Shown here: positions 50,996 to 59,203 of the stretch, piece after piece
Position numbering within the stretch: the first letter of the stretch is position 1
Layout of the letters: each line of letters begins with the position of its first letter
DNA from: an uncultured Clostridia bacterium
Lineage (GTDB): Bacteria; Bacillota; Clostridia; Oscillospirales; Acutalibacteraceae
Direction of reading: 5' to 3'
Assembly: GCA_904420015.1 (NCBI GenBank)
Contig: CAJFTS010000018.1
Span: 1 to 64,000 of the forward strand
Length of the DNA: 64,000 nucleotides
Made by a program: the position numbers and the translations under genes
The notes under the pieces: model-generated
Databases searched by the model: none
The model's input: the letters and a program-made list of their open reading frames with translations, nothing else
Told to the model about the DNA's origin: nothing

Positions 50996-52192
50996 TTACT
51001 CAGTTGGGTTCGGGCAGGCGGACGGCCCTATGAGCTGATAGAACCGCTGCATTTCTTCCAGGTTGGAGTAATCTATTTTCTTTACCTGTGCTTTCATGGC
51101 GGGAAGGTCATATTTTCCGTCGAGCAGATCCCGCAGCGCCTCGTACGGCGCCTGGTCGTTGTTTTCCATGATAATGCCGTCGATCTGATGGCGAACCTGG
51201 CTTTTGGCGGAGGAATAGTTGCTGACCATCGGGACAAGGCCCAGCATCTGCGCCTCGGTGACCGCCATAGGTTTGCCTTCATACCGGGAGGGCAGGAAGA
51301 AAACATCCATCTGCTTTTCCATACGGTATGGGTTGAGCTTCTGCCCCAGCAGAACGATCTCCCGTTCAAGGCCGTTCTCCCGGACCATCTCCTTGAGCGC
51401 CGGCAGGTCCGGCCCGTCCCCGATGATATACCATCGCAGGCCCTTCAGACGATTCTCCCGCTTGAGCCGAATGAACGCTTGTACCCCCCGGTCCAGCCCC
51501 TTGGAGACGAAGGCCACCCGGCAGACGGTAACCAGATTCATCGAATCGGGATCCAAGTCCAGCGGGGTTTCCAGAGGACGGGCGGCCATGTCCCGCACCG
51601 TCTTTTGGTTTAATATATTTTCCATACAGACCGCCTTATGGCGAAATTCCGGATACATCCCAATAAAATTTTGCAGGCAGGAGTCCGAAACCAAGACCAC
51701 CTGATCGAGAATGGAAAATACCGAACGGCTCAGCTCCTTTTTAAGCCCCGCTTCCTTGATATCGATGTGGATCCAGCCAAGCTTTCTTTTGGCCTTCACC
51801 CGGCGGCAGAGATATTCCGTAGGCCAAAACTCGAGAAAGCTGATCCCCACGTCATATTCCTTGCAGGGCGGCATACAGGAAAGGGCCTCGTATTTGGACA
51901 TAATCTGGGCGTTGATAAGCTTATTTTTATAGGCACGGCTCAGCCGCCGGGCCTTTTGTAAATGAAACCAAAAGGATGGATTCATCAATTTTACAATGGG
52001 ACGGGTGCTTTCACAAGCAGGGGGCAAAACCGTCACGCTGGGATGGATGAAGGATTGCAGGTCTCCAGTATTGTCGTAAAGCTGCAAATCCACATGGTAC
52101 CGGCTGTAATCAATCGCGTTGAGCAGGGAAAGCAAACTGGTAGTACTGCCTCCAACCACCATTTTGGAATAAACAATCAAAATATCTTTCAT
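50996..52192 (-). CDS. Glycosyltransferase family 4 protein
   Basis: 398 aa GT-B enzyme. N-terminal half has KMVVGGSTTSLLSLLNAID, the C-terminal donor domain has VCRVAFVSKGLDRGVQAFIRL, WYIIGDGPDLPALKEM, FLPSRYEGKPMAVTEAQMLGLVPMVSN with the E-x7-E donor motif. Builds part of the repeat unit on the cytoplasmic face. Acceptor and sugar are unknown. Confidence 0.9.
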   Translation of the reverse strand: MKDILIVYSKMVVGGSTTSLLSLLNAIDYSRYHVDLQLYDNTGDLQSFIHPSVTVLPPACESTRPIVKLMNPSFWFHLQKARRLSRAYKNKLINAQIMSKYEALSCMPPCKEYDVGISFLEFWPTEYLCRRVKAKRKLGWIHIDIKEAGLKKELSRSVFSILDQVVLVSDSCLQNFIGMYPEFRHKAVCMENILNQKTVRDMAARPLETPLDLDPDSMNLVTVCRVAFVSKGLDRGVQAFIRLKRENRLKGLRWYIIGDGPDLPALKEMVRENGLEREIVLLGQKLNPYRMEKQMDVFFLPSRYEGKPMAVTEAQMLGLVPMVSNYSSAKSQVRHQIDGIIMENNDQAPYEALRDLLDGKYDLPAMKAQVKKIDYSNLEEMQRFYQLIGPSACPNPTE

Positions 52193-52221
52193 GGCGTATC
52201 TACCTCCGGCGTGCGCCTTTC

Positions 52222-53478
52222 TTAGGGATGGGCAATCCCCATCATGTCCAGAATTTTCGATACCTGGGTTTTCGGGCCCTTATGGGCAAGGACGAATTCC
52301 TGGTTCCTTCGTCCCAACTCCGCCAGTTTTTCGGCGCCCAGTTTTTTCATCTTTTCGATTGTCTCGGCCATCGACTGGGGTGTTTCCTCTTCAAAATAGG
52401 TCAGATAGCCGTCATACTCATCGGGAATCCCCCGCACCTTAAAACAGGCTACCGGCTTTCCCAGAATCATATACTCCATCGTTTTCGAGGGGAAGGAAAG
52501 GGCGGTATGAATGCCGAACTCCGGCATAGAGTTGACCAACAAATCCGCGCTGCTCTGCAGGCGGATGGCATCCTCATGCTTGAGTACCCCGAGATAATGA
52601 ATGTTGGGGTTCTTGGCCGCATTGGCCTTAACCTCTTCCCGGCCGTCTCCATCGCCGCAAAGATAGAGGTGAATCTTTTTGTCTGCGATCTTCCCGAAGG
52701 CTTCGGTCAACATCACCGAGCCGTAGCGTTTGTGAAGGGTTCCGGTATAGACCACCCGAAATTCATCGTCCGATTTGGGAAAACGCGCCTGTTCAGACAC
52801 CTTCTCTTTCCTCTCCGCCATCTGAATATTTGCGATTCCTTCCACCACCACATAGGGCCGGCTTCCCACCTTAAGCGGTTCCTTCATGGGATCGGCCAGA
52901 AGGACAAAGGAATCGAGATACTTGAGATTTTTATAGGTCGTGTCGATCATGATCTTTCTGGGCAGACCCTTGATTTTCCCCTTCAGGCCCTGCAAATCCT
53001 TGCGCTCGTCCATTTCATTCATATCGGTGACCAGGCAGGTCAGGGAAAGGTCGGGCAGCTTCTTCTTGAGCTTCCCCGCCGCCCGCAGGAACCCGGCGTA
53101 ATGGCTGTAAAACAAAAGATTGCGGTTTCCCTCCGACTGCCTATACCACTTCTTCGCAAACCGGTAGATGCGCACGCTTTTGATATAGGTTTCCAACCCC
53201 TTAATGTTGAGAAAACCCAGCAGGGCGTCTTTTTCATGCACCCCGTCGTGGGCCCAGCGGCGGCTGTGAATCCAGAGCTTTGTGAACATATGGGGATAAT
53301 ACCCGATAAACGGGCAGGTCAGCACCGTCATTTTCCCGGGAATATTCGCGTCAAACCCTTCGATCAGCCGCCAGGAAAGCACATTGGCGGCGTTCTGGGG
53401 CATGACCTTGGAATGGACGACAAAATAATCGTTGTCCTTCGGATAGCAGCCGGTGACAAACAAGACGTTTTCTTTCAT
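52222..53478 (-). CDS. Glycosyltransferase, GT4-like
   Basis: 418 aa, GT-B fold. The C-terminal half shows FRVVYTGTLHKRYGSVMLTEAF, HLYLCGDGDGREEV, HYLGVLKHEDAIRLQSSADLLVNSMPEF and FPSKTMEYMILGKPVACF, the donor-binding pattern of GT4. The N-terminal acceptor domain is divergent. It is 4 bp from the truncated acyltransferase gene and in the same operon. Confidence 0.88.
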   Translation of the reverse strand: MKENVLFVTGCYPKDNDYFVVHSKVMPQNAANVLSWRLIEGFDANIPGKMTVLTCPFIGYYPHMFTKLWIHSRRWAHDGVHEKDALLGFLNIKGLETYIKSVRIYRFAKKWYRQSEGNRNLLFYSHYAGFLRAAGKLKKKLPDLSLTCLVTDMNEMDERKDLQGLKGKIKGLPRKIMIDTTYKNLKYLDSFVLLADPMKEPLKVGSRPYVVVEGIANIQMAERKEKVSEQARFPKSDDEFRVVYTGTLHKRYGSVMLTEAFGKIADKKIHLYLCGDGDGREEVKANAAKNPNIHYLGVLKHEDAIRLQSSADLLVNSMPEFGIHTALSFPSKTMEYMILGKPVACFKVRGIPDEYDGYLTYFEEETPQSMAETIEKMKKLGAEKLAELGRRNQEFVLAHKGPKTQVSKILDMMGIAHP

Positions 53479-53482
53479 GATT

Positions 53483-53923
53483 CTACCACAGCACCTTTAA
53501 GAAATGTAAGCGGGGGGTCAGCTTGACCACCAGCAGGGAGAAGCCCGTCACCAATCCCAGCGTCAATAGAAGCCCTACATAGGAATTGCTCCACAACAGC
53601 CCGAACACATCCGGGAACACGGAGGGAAGCGCGGACAAAAACAGACGCTGGCTGACAAACATCAGCAGGATGCGTTTGATATATTTGACGAAATAAGCCT
53701 TTTTTCCCGAAGGCTCTGCAAGGCGGCGGAACTTGTCAAAGAAGAGGAAGCCGCTGCAGCAGAAGAAAAAGGGCACGGCGATGATATAAATGGAGAAGCC
53801 GTAATCGATAACCGTGGGGAAATGCCCCCGCTCGCTGGCGAAATGGGCCGCGATAATCAGCAGCGCGCAGCCGAATTTGGCTACGTCTAAGGAAGGATAG
53901 ATTTTTCTAGCGATGGTCTGCAT
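53483..53923 (-). pseudogene. Truncated acyltransferase 3 family gene
   Basis: 146 aa where the family has 330-370. Residues 1-90 match the start of acyltransferase 3 proteins (YPSLDVAKFGCALLIIAAHFASERG, SIYIIAVPFFFCCSGFLFF). Then about 200 residues are missing and the end (SNSYVGLLLTLGLVTGFSLLVVKL..LKVLW) looks like a family C-terminus. An in-frame internal deletion explains this. It retains a start, a GAGGTGA site and no stop. It overlaps the upstream gene by 17 bp. A functional short variant is possible but unlikely. Confidence 0.65.
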
Positions 53924-55223
53924 GGCGGCTCACCTCGGTTATGGTATCGATGAGGGTGGAGGCAATCTGCTCCTGGGAGTGGTTGCGTTCCCCACACTGG
54001 AAGGCAAGGCGGCCGTATTCCAAGATCCTTTGCGGATGGTCGCACAGGCTTTGCAGCCGGGTGCGGATTTCTTCTTCGCTGGACGCCACGCAGGCGGCCC
54101 CTTCCCGCAAAAAATAGTCGATGGGGGCGATTTCCGGCACGCCCACGGCAAAGATACATTTCCCGCTCTTGAGATAGTCGGTGATCTTCGTCGAAAAGGA
54201 AAGCCGGGCGCTCATACATTCCTTTGCATCCAGGCTTTCCACAAACACCAGGATATCCGCCCGGCGCTGCACCTCCATCACCTCGCTTAGGGAAAGGGCC
54301 CCTCTGACGGTACAGCCGTTGCGGTTGAGGGCCCGCTCCTGCTCGGCGGTCAGGGAATCGGTGGTATAGATGTCCAGCGTCATACGGGGCTTGTCCCGGT
54401 TGATTTCCCCCAGCGCCTGGGCGATGGCCGCCAGAGAACGCCAGCGGCCGATAATCAGCTTTCCGGTATAAACCATCTTGATGGGGTCGGACAGCCCGTG
54501 GGGCTCAAATTTCACCTTGGTAAAATCGATCCCCTTGGTCAGCAGGATACTATCCACCCCGAAGATCCGGTCGTATTCCTCCTTCTGCTTGGGCGCGATG
54601 ACAAACATCTTCCCGCACCGCTCCACCACCCGTTTGACCTGCCGGCGCAGAAAGAAGCGGTGGAGGTAGGCCAGCGGGTTCCTTTTGCAGGGCTTATAGG
54701 TATAGTTGTCGTCCGCCAGGTAGCAGACCGCCGGTTTCCCGGTTTTTTTAAGCAGGTAGTTTTGCAGTCGTCCCATATAAATGGTGGGATAGATGGGCAG
54801 AAAGAGCAGGTCGGGCGAGAACTCCTCCACGAAGGCGTCCAGCTGCGGGGTTTTCCATTTGCCGAATTTCCATACCAGCTCCCTGCAGCAGCTTAGAAGC
54901 CAGGACTGCTTCTTGCGGGCCTTTTTGTAAAGCCGCTGCTCGGCTTCCAGCTCCCTTTTCGCCTGCCCGTCGGGCTGCCCGGCCTCGTTCTCCACCTGCT
55001 TGCCGGTAACGGTACCCCGGCGCAGAAGGCTGTGCATCACCGCGTTTTCCGAAATCTGAAAGAAGCGGCGGCATATGGCGGTTTTCGGCAGGGCCGACCG
55101 GGTGTACACCTGGGCCAGGCGGTCGGGGTCCCAGACCTTGAACAGCTCGATTAAGGTGCTGATCCCGGTATTGTCCCGCCAGGCATTGGTTGAGACTACA
55201 AGTACGTTCGGTAATGCTTTCAT
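53907..55223 (-). CDS. Glycosyltransferase, GT4-like
   Basis: 438 aa GT-B enzyme with a basic insertion (about 75-110, KQVENEAGQPDG..KKARKKQSW). Donor domain: IKMVYTGKLIIGRWRSLAAIAQAL, LDIYTTDSLTAEQE, LSLSEVMEVQRRADILVFVESLD, FSTKITDYLKSGKCIFAVG. The E/D residues of the usual E-x7-E site are shifted to FSTKITDYL. Substrate unknown. Part of the polysaccharide operon. Confidence 0.85.
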   Translation of the reverse strand: MKALPNVLVVSTNAWRDNTGISTLIELFKVWDPDRLAQVYTRSALPKTAICRRFFQISENAVMHSLLRRGTVTGKQVENEAGQPDGQAKRELEAEQRLYKKARKKQSWLLSCCRELVWKFGKWKTPQLDAFVEEFSPDLLFLPIYPTIYMGRLQNYLLKKTGKPAVCYLADDNYTYKPCKRNPLAYLHRFFLRRQVKRVVERCGKMFVIAPKQKEEYDRIFGVDSILLTKGIDFTKVKFEPHGLSDPIKMVYTGKLIIGRWRSLAAIAQALGEINRDKPRMTLDIYTTDSLTAEQERALNRNGCTVRGALSLSEVMEVQRRADILVFVESLDAKECMSARLSFSTKITDYLKSGKCIFAVGVPEIAPIDYFLREGAACVASSEEEIRTRLQSLCDHPQRILEYGRLAFQCGERNHSQEQIASTLIDTITEVSRHADHR

Positions 55224-55232
55224 CGTATTCCC

Positions 55233-56198
55233 CTATCTGACTTGATCGGCGAGCTTCAAAAAGAACAGCAGGCCGCGAAAGCCCGCAAGTCGGTATATCT
55301 TCGCAAATTTTTTTGCGCGGGCATTGGAATCATAGCGGAACAAAAAGGCGAGCCCGCGGACCCTTTCCCGGTATCCCTTCCGGTTTTCCCCCCGGTAGCG
55401 CACAAACGCCACCAGCAGGTTGCAGTAAAGCTTGGTCATCGACTGGAGCATAACCTCCTGCCGCCGGCCGGTGAGCTCCTTTTGAAACCGGTCCGACCAG
55501 CGCTCCAGCACCCGGATAAAATCCGCGATGGTCTTTTCCTTGACCACCGCCGTCACCGAGCCCGGCCGCTGCCGGTAGGCGATATAGGACCGGTCGAGCA
55601 GGGCGATCCGGCCCGCCTTTTCCAGCACCTGGTAGTACCAGTCCATATCCTCGCAGGAGAGGGATTCGTCAAAATAAAAGCCGTTTTCTTTGAGCAGGCT
55701 GCACCGGACGCTCTTGCTCCAGGCGGAGCAGAAGAAGGCGTCCCGCTTGACAAGCTCCCGGATCATCTCCTCCTGCTTCTGCTCGCCGCCAATCCCCGCA
55801 AAGGAAAAGGCGCAGTCGGACAGGCCCTTGTCCTCCCAATACTTCTGATATTTATAAAGGATCACGTCGGGGTTCTCCCCAGCCTTCCCGCGCAGGTCGG
55901 CGAGGAAGCCGGGGCTCAACAGAAAATCGTCGCTGTCGAGGAAAACCACATACTCTCCCCCGGCCGCCCGCAGGCCCATATTGCGGGCGGTGGACTGGCC
56001 GCCGTTCTCCTTATGGAGGACCCGGACGCGGGGATCCTTGGCGGCATACCCGTCGCACAGGGCGCCGCTCCCATCGGTAGAGCCGTCGTCCACCAGGATC
56101 ACCTCAAAATCGCCGTCGGTCTGGGACAGGACGCTGTCCACGCAGGGGGCCAGATATTTCCCGGCGTTGTATACCGGAATGATTACGCTGAAAAACAT
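55233..56198 (-). CDS. Glycosyltransferase family 2 protein
   Basis: 321 aa. GT-A fold: SVIIPVYNAGKYLAPCVDSVLSQT, EVILVDDGSTDGSG, ENGGQSTARNMGL, VVFLDSDDFLL (DxD), and CEDMDWYYQVLEKAG carrying the catalytic ED motif. Typical of enzymes extending capsular repeat units with UDP-sugars. 10 bp from its neighbour, same operon. Confidence 0.93.
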   Translation of the reverse strand: MFFSVIIPVYNAGKYLAPCVDSVLSQTDGDFEVILVDDGSTDGSGALCDGYAAKDPRVRVLHKENGGQSTARNMGLRAAGGEYVVFLDSDDFLLSPGFLADLRGKAGENPDVILYKYQKYWEDKGLSDCAFSFAGIGGEQKQEEMIRELVKRDAFFCSAWSKSVRCSLLKENGFYFDESLSCEDMDWYYQVLEKAGRIALLDRSYIAYRQRPGSVTAVVKEKTIADFIRVLERWSDRFQKELTGRRQEVMLQSMTKLYCNLLVAFVRYRGENRKGYRERVRGLAFLFRYDSNARAKKFAKIYRLAGFRGLLFFLKLADQVR

Positions 56199-56201
56199 CG
56201 G

Positions 56202-57134
56202 TCATTTCTCCTTATTTACCACGCAGCGGGGCTCTTCCCCCCGTTCGACCCGGGCAAGGTTTGCAAGGATGTGATCGTCCCTTCTCTCCCTGGACTCCTG
56301 GGAGATGGCGGCCACACCCGGGAGGATGACGGTATTCCTCAGCCGCCTGAACCGGTTGGTAACCGGGTTCGGAAAGACCTCAAACATATCCAAAACCGCG
56401 CCGCCCAACTGCCCGCTCTTTAACGCCGCGTACAGGTCGTCCTGCCGGATCACCGCCTTGCGCCCCACGTTGACAAAGACCGTTTCCCGGGTCATGCAGC
56501 CGAAAACCGTCCGGTCGAGCACCCCGCGGGTTTCCGCATTGTCCGGCAGGGTGGAGATCACATAGCGGCAGGCGGGCAGCGCCTGTTTCAGCGCCTCCAT
56601 ATCCCGGAAGAGCCGTGCATACTCCGGCTTTTCGGGGCAATAGGGGTCGTAGCCCCAGACCGTCATGCCCAAGCCGTTGAGCCGCCGGGCCACCTCGGTG
56701 CCGATGCTGCCCGCACCCAGGATCACCGCCGTTTTCCCCGCAAGCTCGGTCAGATAGCGATAGCCCCGGGTCAGGCGCAGGCGGTGGCGCTTGGGGTTTT
56801 TGTGGTACCGCTTGGCCATCTGCAGCATGCCGTATACCACCGTCTCCGCGATCGGCACGCTGTAAACCGAGCCGGCGTTGGCCACCGCTACCCCTGCGGA
56901 CGCATAGGCCTCCAGCGGCACCCCGTCGAAGCCGGCGCTGGTGAGCTGGACCAGCTTCAGGCCGGGAAAGGGGAGGGACGCCGCATCAATGGCCATGGCG
57001 CGGCTGCCCACGATGGCCGTCACCTCCGTCTTGCGCGGGTAGGAGGCCAGCTGGCCGCGGGTTATTTTTTCCACCGTAAGCCCCGGCCCTGCCTGGGGCA
57101 GCCCGATCTCCGATAACACCAACATCCCGATCAC
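56202..57134 (-). CDS. D-isomer-specific 2-hydroxyacid dehydrogenase
   Basis: 310 aa with GTG start overlapping the aldolase stop (ATG at 57125 is an alternative). NAD domain: GKTAVILGAGSIGTEVARRL, then the catalytic Arg region STLPDNAETRGVL, NVGRKAVIRQDDLYAALKSGQLGGAVLDMFE with Glu, but the usual catalytic His region reads VILPGVAAISQESRERR without a clear GGH/PH, so activity may be altered. Members reduce 2-keto acids or oxidise D-2-hydroxy acids. Next to an HpcH-type aldolase in a polysaccharide operon, it may supply a hydroxyacid substituent. Confidence 0.88.
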   Translation of the reverse strand: MIGMLVLSEIGLPQAGPGLTVEKITRGQLASYPRKTEVTAIVGSRAMAIDAASLPFPGLKLVQLTSAGFDGVPLEAYASAGVAVANAGSVYSVPIAETVVYGMLQMAKRYHKNPKRHRLRLTRGYRYLTELAGKTAVILGAGSIGTEVARRLNGLGMTVWGYDPYCPEKPEYARLFRDMEALKQALPACRYVISTLPDNAETRGVLDRTVFGCMTRETVFVNVGRKAVIRQDDLYAALKSGQLGGAVLDMFEVFPNPVTNRFRRLRNTVILPGVAAISQESRERRDDHILANLARVERGEEPRCVVNKEK

Positions 57135-57934
57135 CCATTCACAATTTTATTGACGCAGTCGCGTACCAAAAGGCGGTTCTCTTCAAACTGCCGGGGGGTC
57201 CAGGATGCAATTTCCCGTTCCCGGCTGCGGATTTTTTCAATCTCCGCTTTCAGATCCAGCGGCTCCTGCCCGCTCCCCACCTCGTTGCGGAAGGTCCTAG
57301 AAAGGATGGCGCTGGTGGAACCGATGCGGTAATGCTCGCCTAAGATATAGTCGGCGGGCAGCATCCCTTCCCCGATCTTGGCAATGCCGCCGAAGCCGAA
57401 GGGGATCTTTTTGGCTTTCGCCTTATCTGCCATATATTCCACAATCCCGCCGCTCAGGGTCTCAAACATAAACTTGAGCCCCAGGCTGATATGCAGATCG
57501 TTAAGACCTATGTAAATTTCATCCACCCCCCCCAGATCCAGGAAATCATCCATCCGCACCAGTGCCTGCGCGGTTTCCAGCAGCAGGCAGACCTTGGCCC
57601 GGCCGCCCACCATCTCCACAAACCGCTGCACATCGTCCGCGTCGATGACCATGGGGAGCATGACGATGTCCGCCCCATCGGCAATCACCCGGTCCACTTC
57701 CGCCTTCAGGCCGGGGTTGATGGGATTGACCCGCACCAGCAGGTCGGCCTTGTCCACCACCCGGCGCAGCTTGGCCACATCCTCCACGGAATTGTGGGAA
57801 ATCAGGGTGTTGCGGCCCATCTGCCGTTCGATTTTGTTGATGTATTCCAGGTCCAGGAAGATCCGGTCCACACCGGCCTGCTGTGCCTGCGCCGCGAACA
57901 CCGGGTCCGCGGTCAAAAGCATGAGCTTCATCAT
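57131..57934 (-). CDS. HpcH/HpaI aldolase/citrate lyase family protein
   Basis: 267 aa from ATG 57934 (GGAGG site). TIM-barrel class II aldolase or citrate-lyase beta-like protein: DRIFLDLEYINKIERQ, LLVRVNPINPG, ADIVMLPMVIDADDVQRFVE, CLLLETAQALVRMDDFL (metal-binding Glu), EIYIGLNDLHISLGL (metal-binding Asp). It should split or join a pyruvate- or acetyl-CoA-derived unit. Couples by overlap to both neighbours (ATGA to the GT, GTGA to the dehydrogenase). Confidence 0.88.
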   Translation of the reverse strand: MMKLMLLTADPVFAAQAQQAGVDRIFLDLEYINKIERQMGRNTLISHNSVEDVAKLRRVVDKADLLVRVNPINPGLKAEVDRVIADGADIVMLPMVIDADDVQRFVEMVGGRAKVCLLLETAQALVRMDDFLDLGGVDEIYIGLNDLHISLGLKFMFETLSGGIVEYMADKAKAKKIPFGFGGIAKIGEGMLPADYILGEHYRIGSTSAILSRTFRNEVGSGQEPLDLKAEIEKIRSREREIASWTPRQFEENRLLVRDCVNKIVNG

Positions 57935-59088
57935 GTCGTTTCCTCCAGAAGTCGTTCGTAATCCCGGCACTGCGCCTGCACCATCTTTTTGCGGTCAAAA
58001 TAGGTTTCCACCCGCCGTCTGGCCTGGCGGCCGAACCGCAGGCGAAGCTCCGGGTCGCGCAGGAAGGCGGTCATCCGCTCCTCCAGGCTCACCCGGTCCT
58101 TCGGCTGCGCCAGCAGGCAGGAGATCCCTTCCTCCATCACCTCCGACGCGCCGGGGATGGCGGTGGTGACCACGGCGCAGCCCATGGCCGCCGCCTCCTG
58201 CAAAACCATCCCGAAGCCCTCCCGGTAGGAGGGATGCACATAGACGTCGGTGGCCGCGTAATACATCCGCAGGTCGTGCTTGTCGATACGGCCGGTGAAC
58301 ACCACGTCTGGGCAAGCCTTTGCCCAGTCGAGCAGCTCCCGGTCCATGCTTTCGTCCATTTCAAAGGAACCGACCATCAGCAGCTTTGCCGACGGGTTGT
58401 GCGCATGGATGCTGCGGAAGGCCGCCAGCAGCTCCCCGCTGCCCTTGTCCCGGGAGATCCGGCCCACAAAGCCGAACACCACCCCATCCCCCAATTGGTA
58501 CCGGCTTCGGATCTTCTCCCGCCATTCTTCCTTTTTCGACAGGTCGTATTCCTCCAGGTCCACCCCGATGGTACCGCCCTGGCCCAAAACCACGGCTTTT
58601 TCCTCGGGATAAAGCCCCTCCTCCACCGCAAACCGCTTATTCAGGAAGCTGACCGCCCGGATATGGGTGGAGTTGCGGCAGACGGTTTTCTCCAGGCGCT
58701 TGAACACCCGGCGTGCCATCCCTTCAAACCCCACATACCGGATGCCCCACTGGCAGTAGAGCCGCACCGGCACCTTGGTTTGCTTTGCGGCTATGGACGC
58801 GTAAAGGGAGGCGTTGGGGGTGGCGTACTGGACCAAATCAAACCGGTTTTCCGAAAACAGCTTTTTCATCTGGGAAACCGCCGTCAGGCCGGACAGGCTG
58901 ATTCCCCGTTCCATCCGGATGGGGACAAACCGGATGTAAGGCGGGAGGGAAGCGGCGAACCGGTCGTCGCCGCGGCAGGCAAAGGTGATCTCCCAATCCG
59001 GGTGGATTTCATGCAAAGTCTTGACCGCATCCAGCACAAAGGCTTCCAGGGTCATGGACACGGTACTAATCAGACAGATTCTCTTCAT
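57931..59088 (-). CDS. Glycosyltransferase family 4 protein, CapM-like
   Basis: 385 aa GT-B enzyme. N-terminal ISTVSMTLEAFVLDAVKTLHEIHPDWEITFACRGDD; donor domain VVFGFVGRISRDKGSGELLAAFRSI, LLMVGSFEMDESM, VVFTGRIDKHDLRMYYAATDVYVHPSYREGFGMVLQEAAAMGCAVVTTAIPGASEVM with the E-x7-E motif. Close to CapM/PglA-like enzymes that add the second sugar of a repeat unit to a lipid-linked acceptor. Same operon. Confidence 0.93.
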   Translation of the reverse strand: MKRICLISTVSMTLEAFVLDAVKTLHEIHPDWEITFACRGDDRFAASLPPYIRFVPIRMERGISLSGLTAVSQMKKLFSENRFDLVQYATPNASLYASIAAKQTKVPVRLYCQWGIRYVGFEGMARRVFKRLEKTVCRNSTHIRAVSFLNKRFAVEEGLYPEEKAVVLGQGGTIGVDLEEYDLSKKEEWREKIRSRYQLGDGVVFGFVGRISRDKGSGELLAAFRSIHAHNPSAKLLMVGSFEMDESMDRELLDWAKACPDVVFTGRIDKHDLRMYYAATDVYVHPSYREGFGMVLQEAAAMGCAVVTTAIPGASEVMEEGISCLLAQPKDRVSLEERMTAFLRDPELRLRFGRQARRRVETYFDRKKMVQAQCRDYERLLEETT

Positions 59089-59203
59089 CTACGCGCTCCT
59101 CAAGTTTTGCGGTGTTTGGCCGGATGCCGTCCGCCTGCGCCTTTGCGCCTGGGCGGCTCTCATCCGCCAAAGCACCCCCTTTTGGGAAAGGGGGTGCGGC
59201 TTC

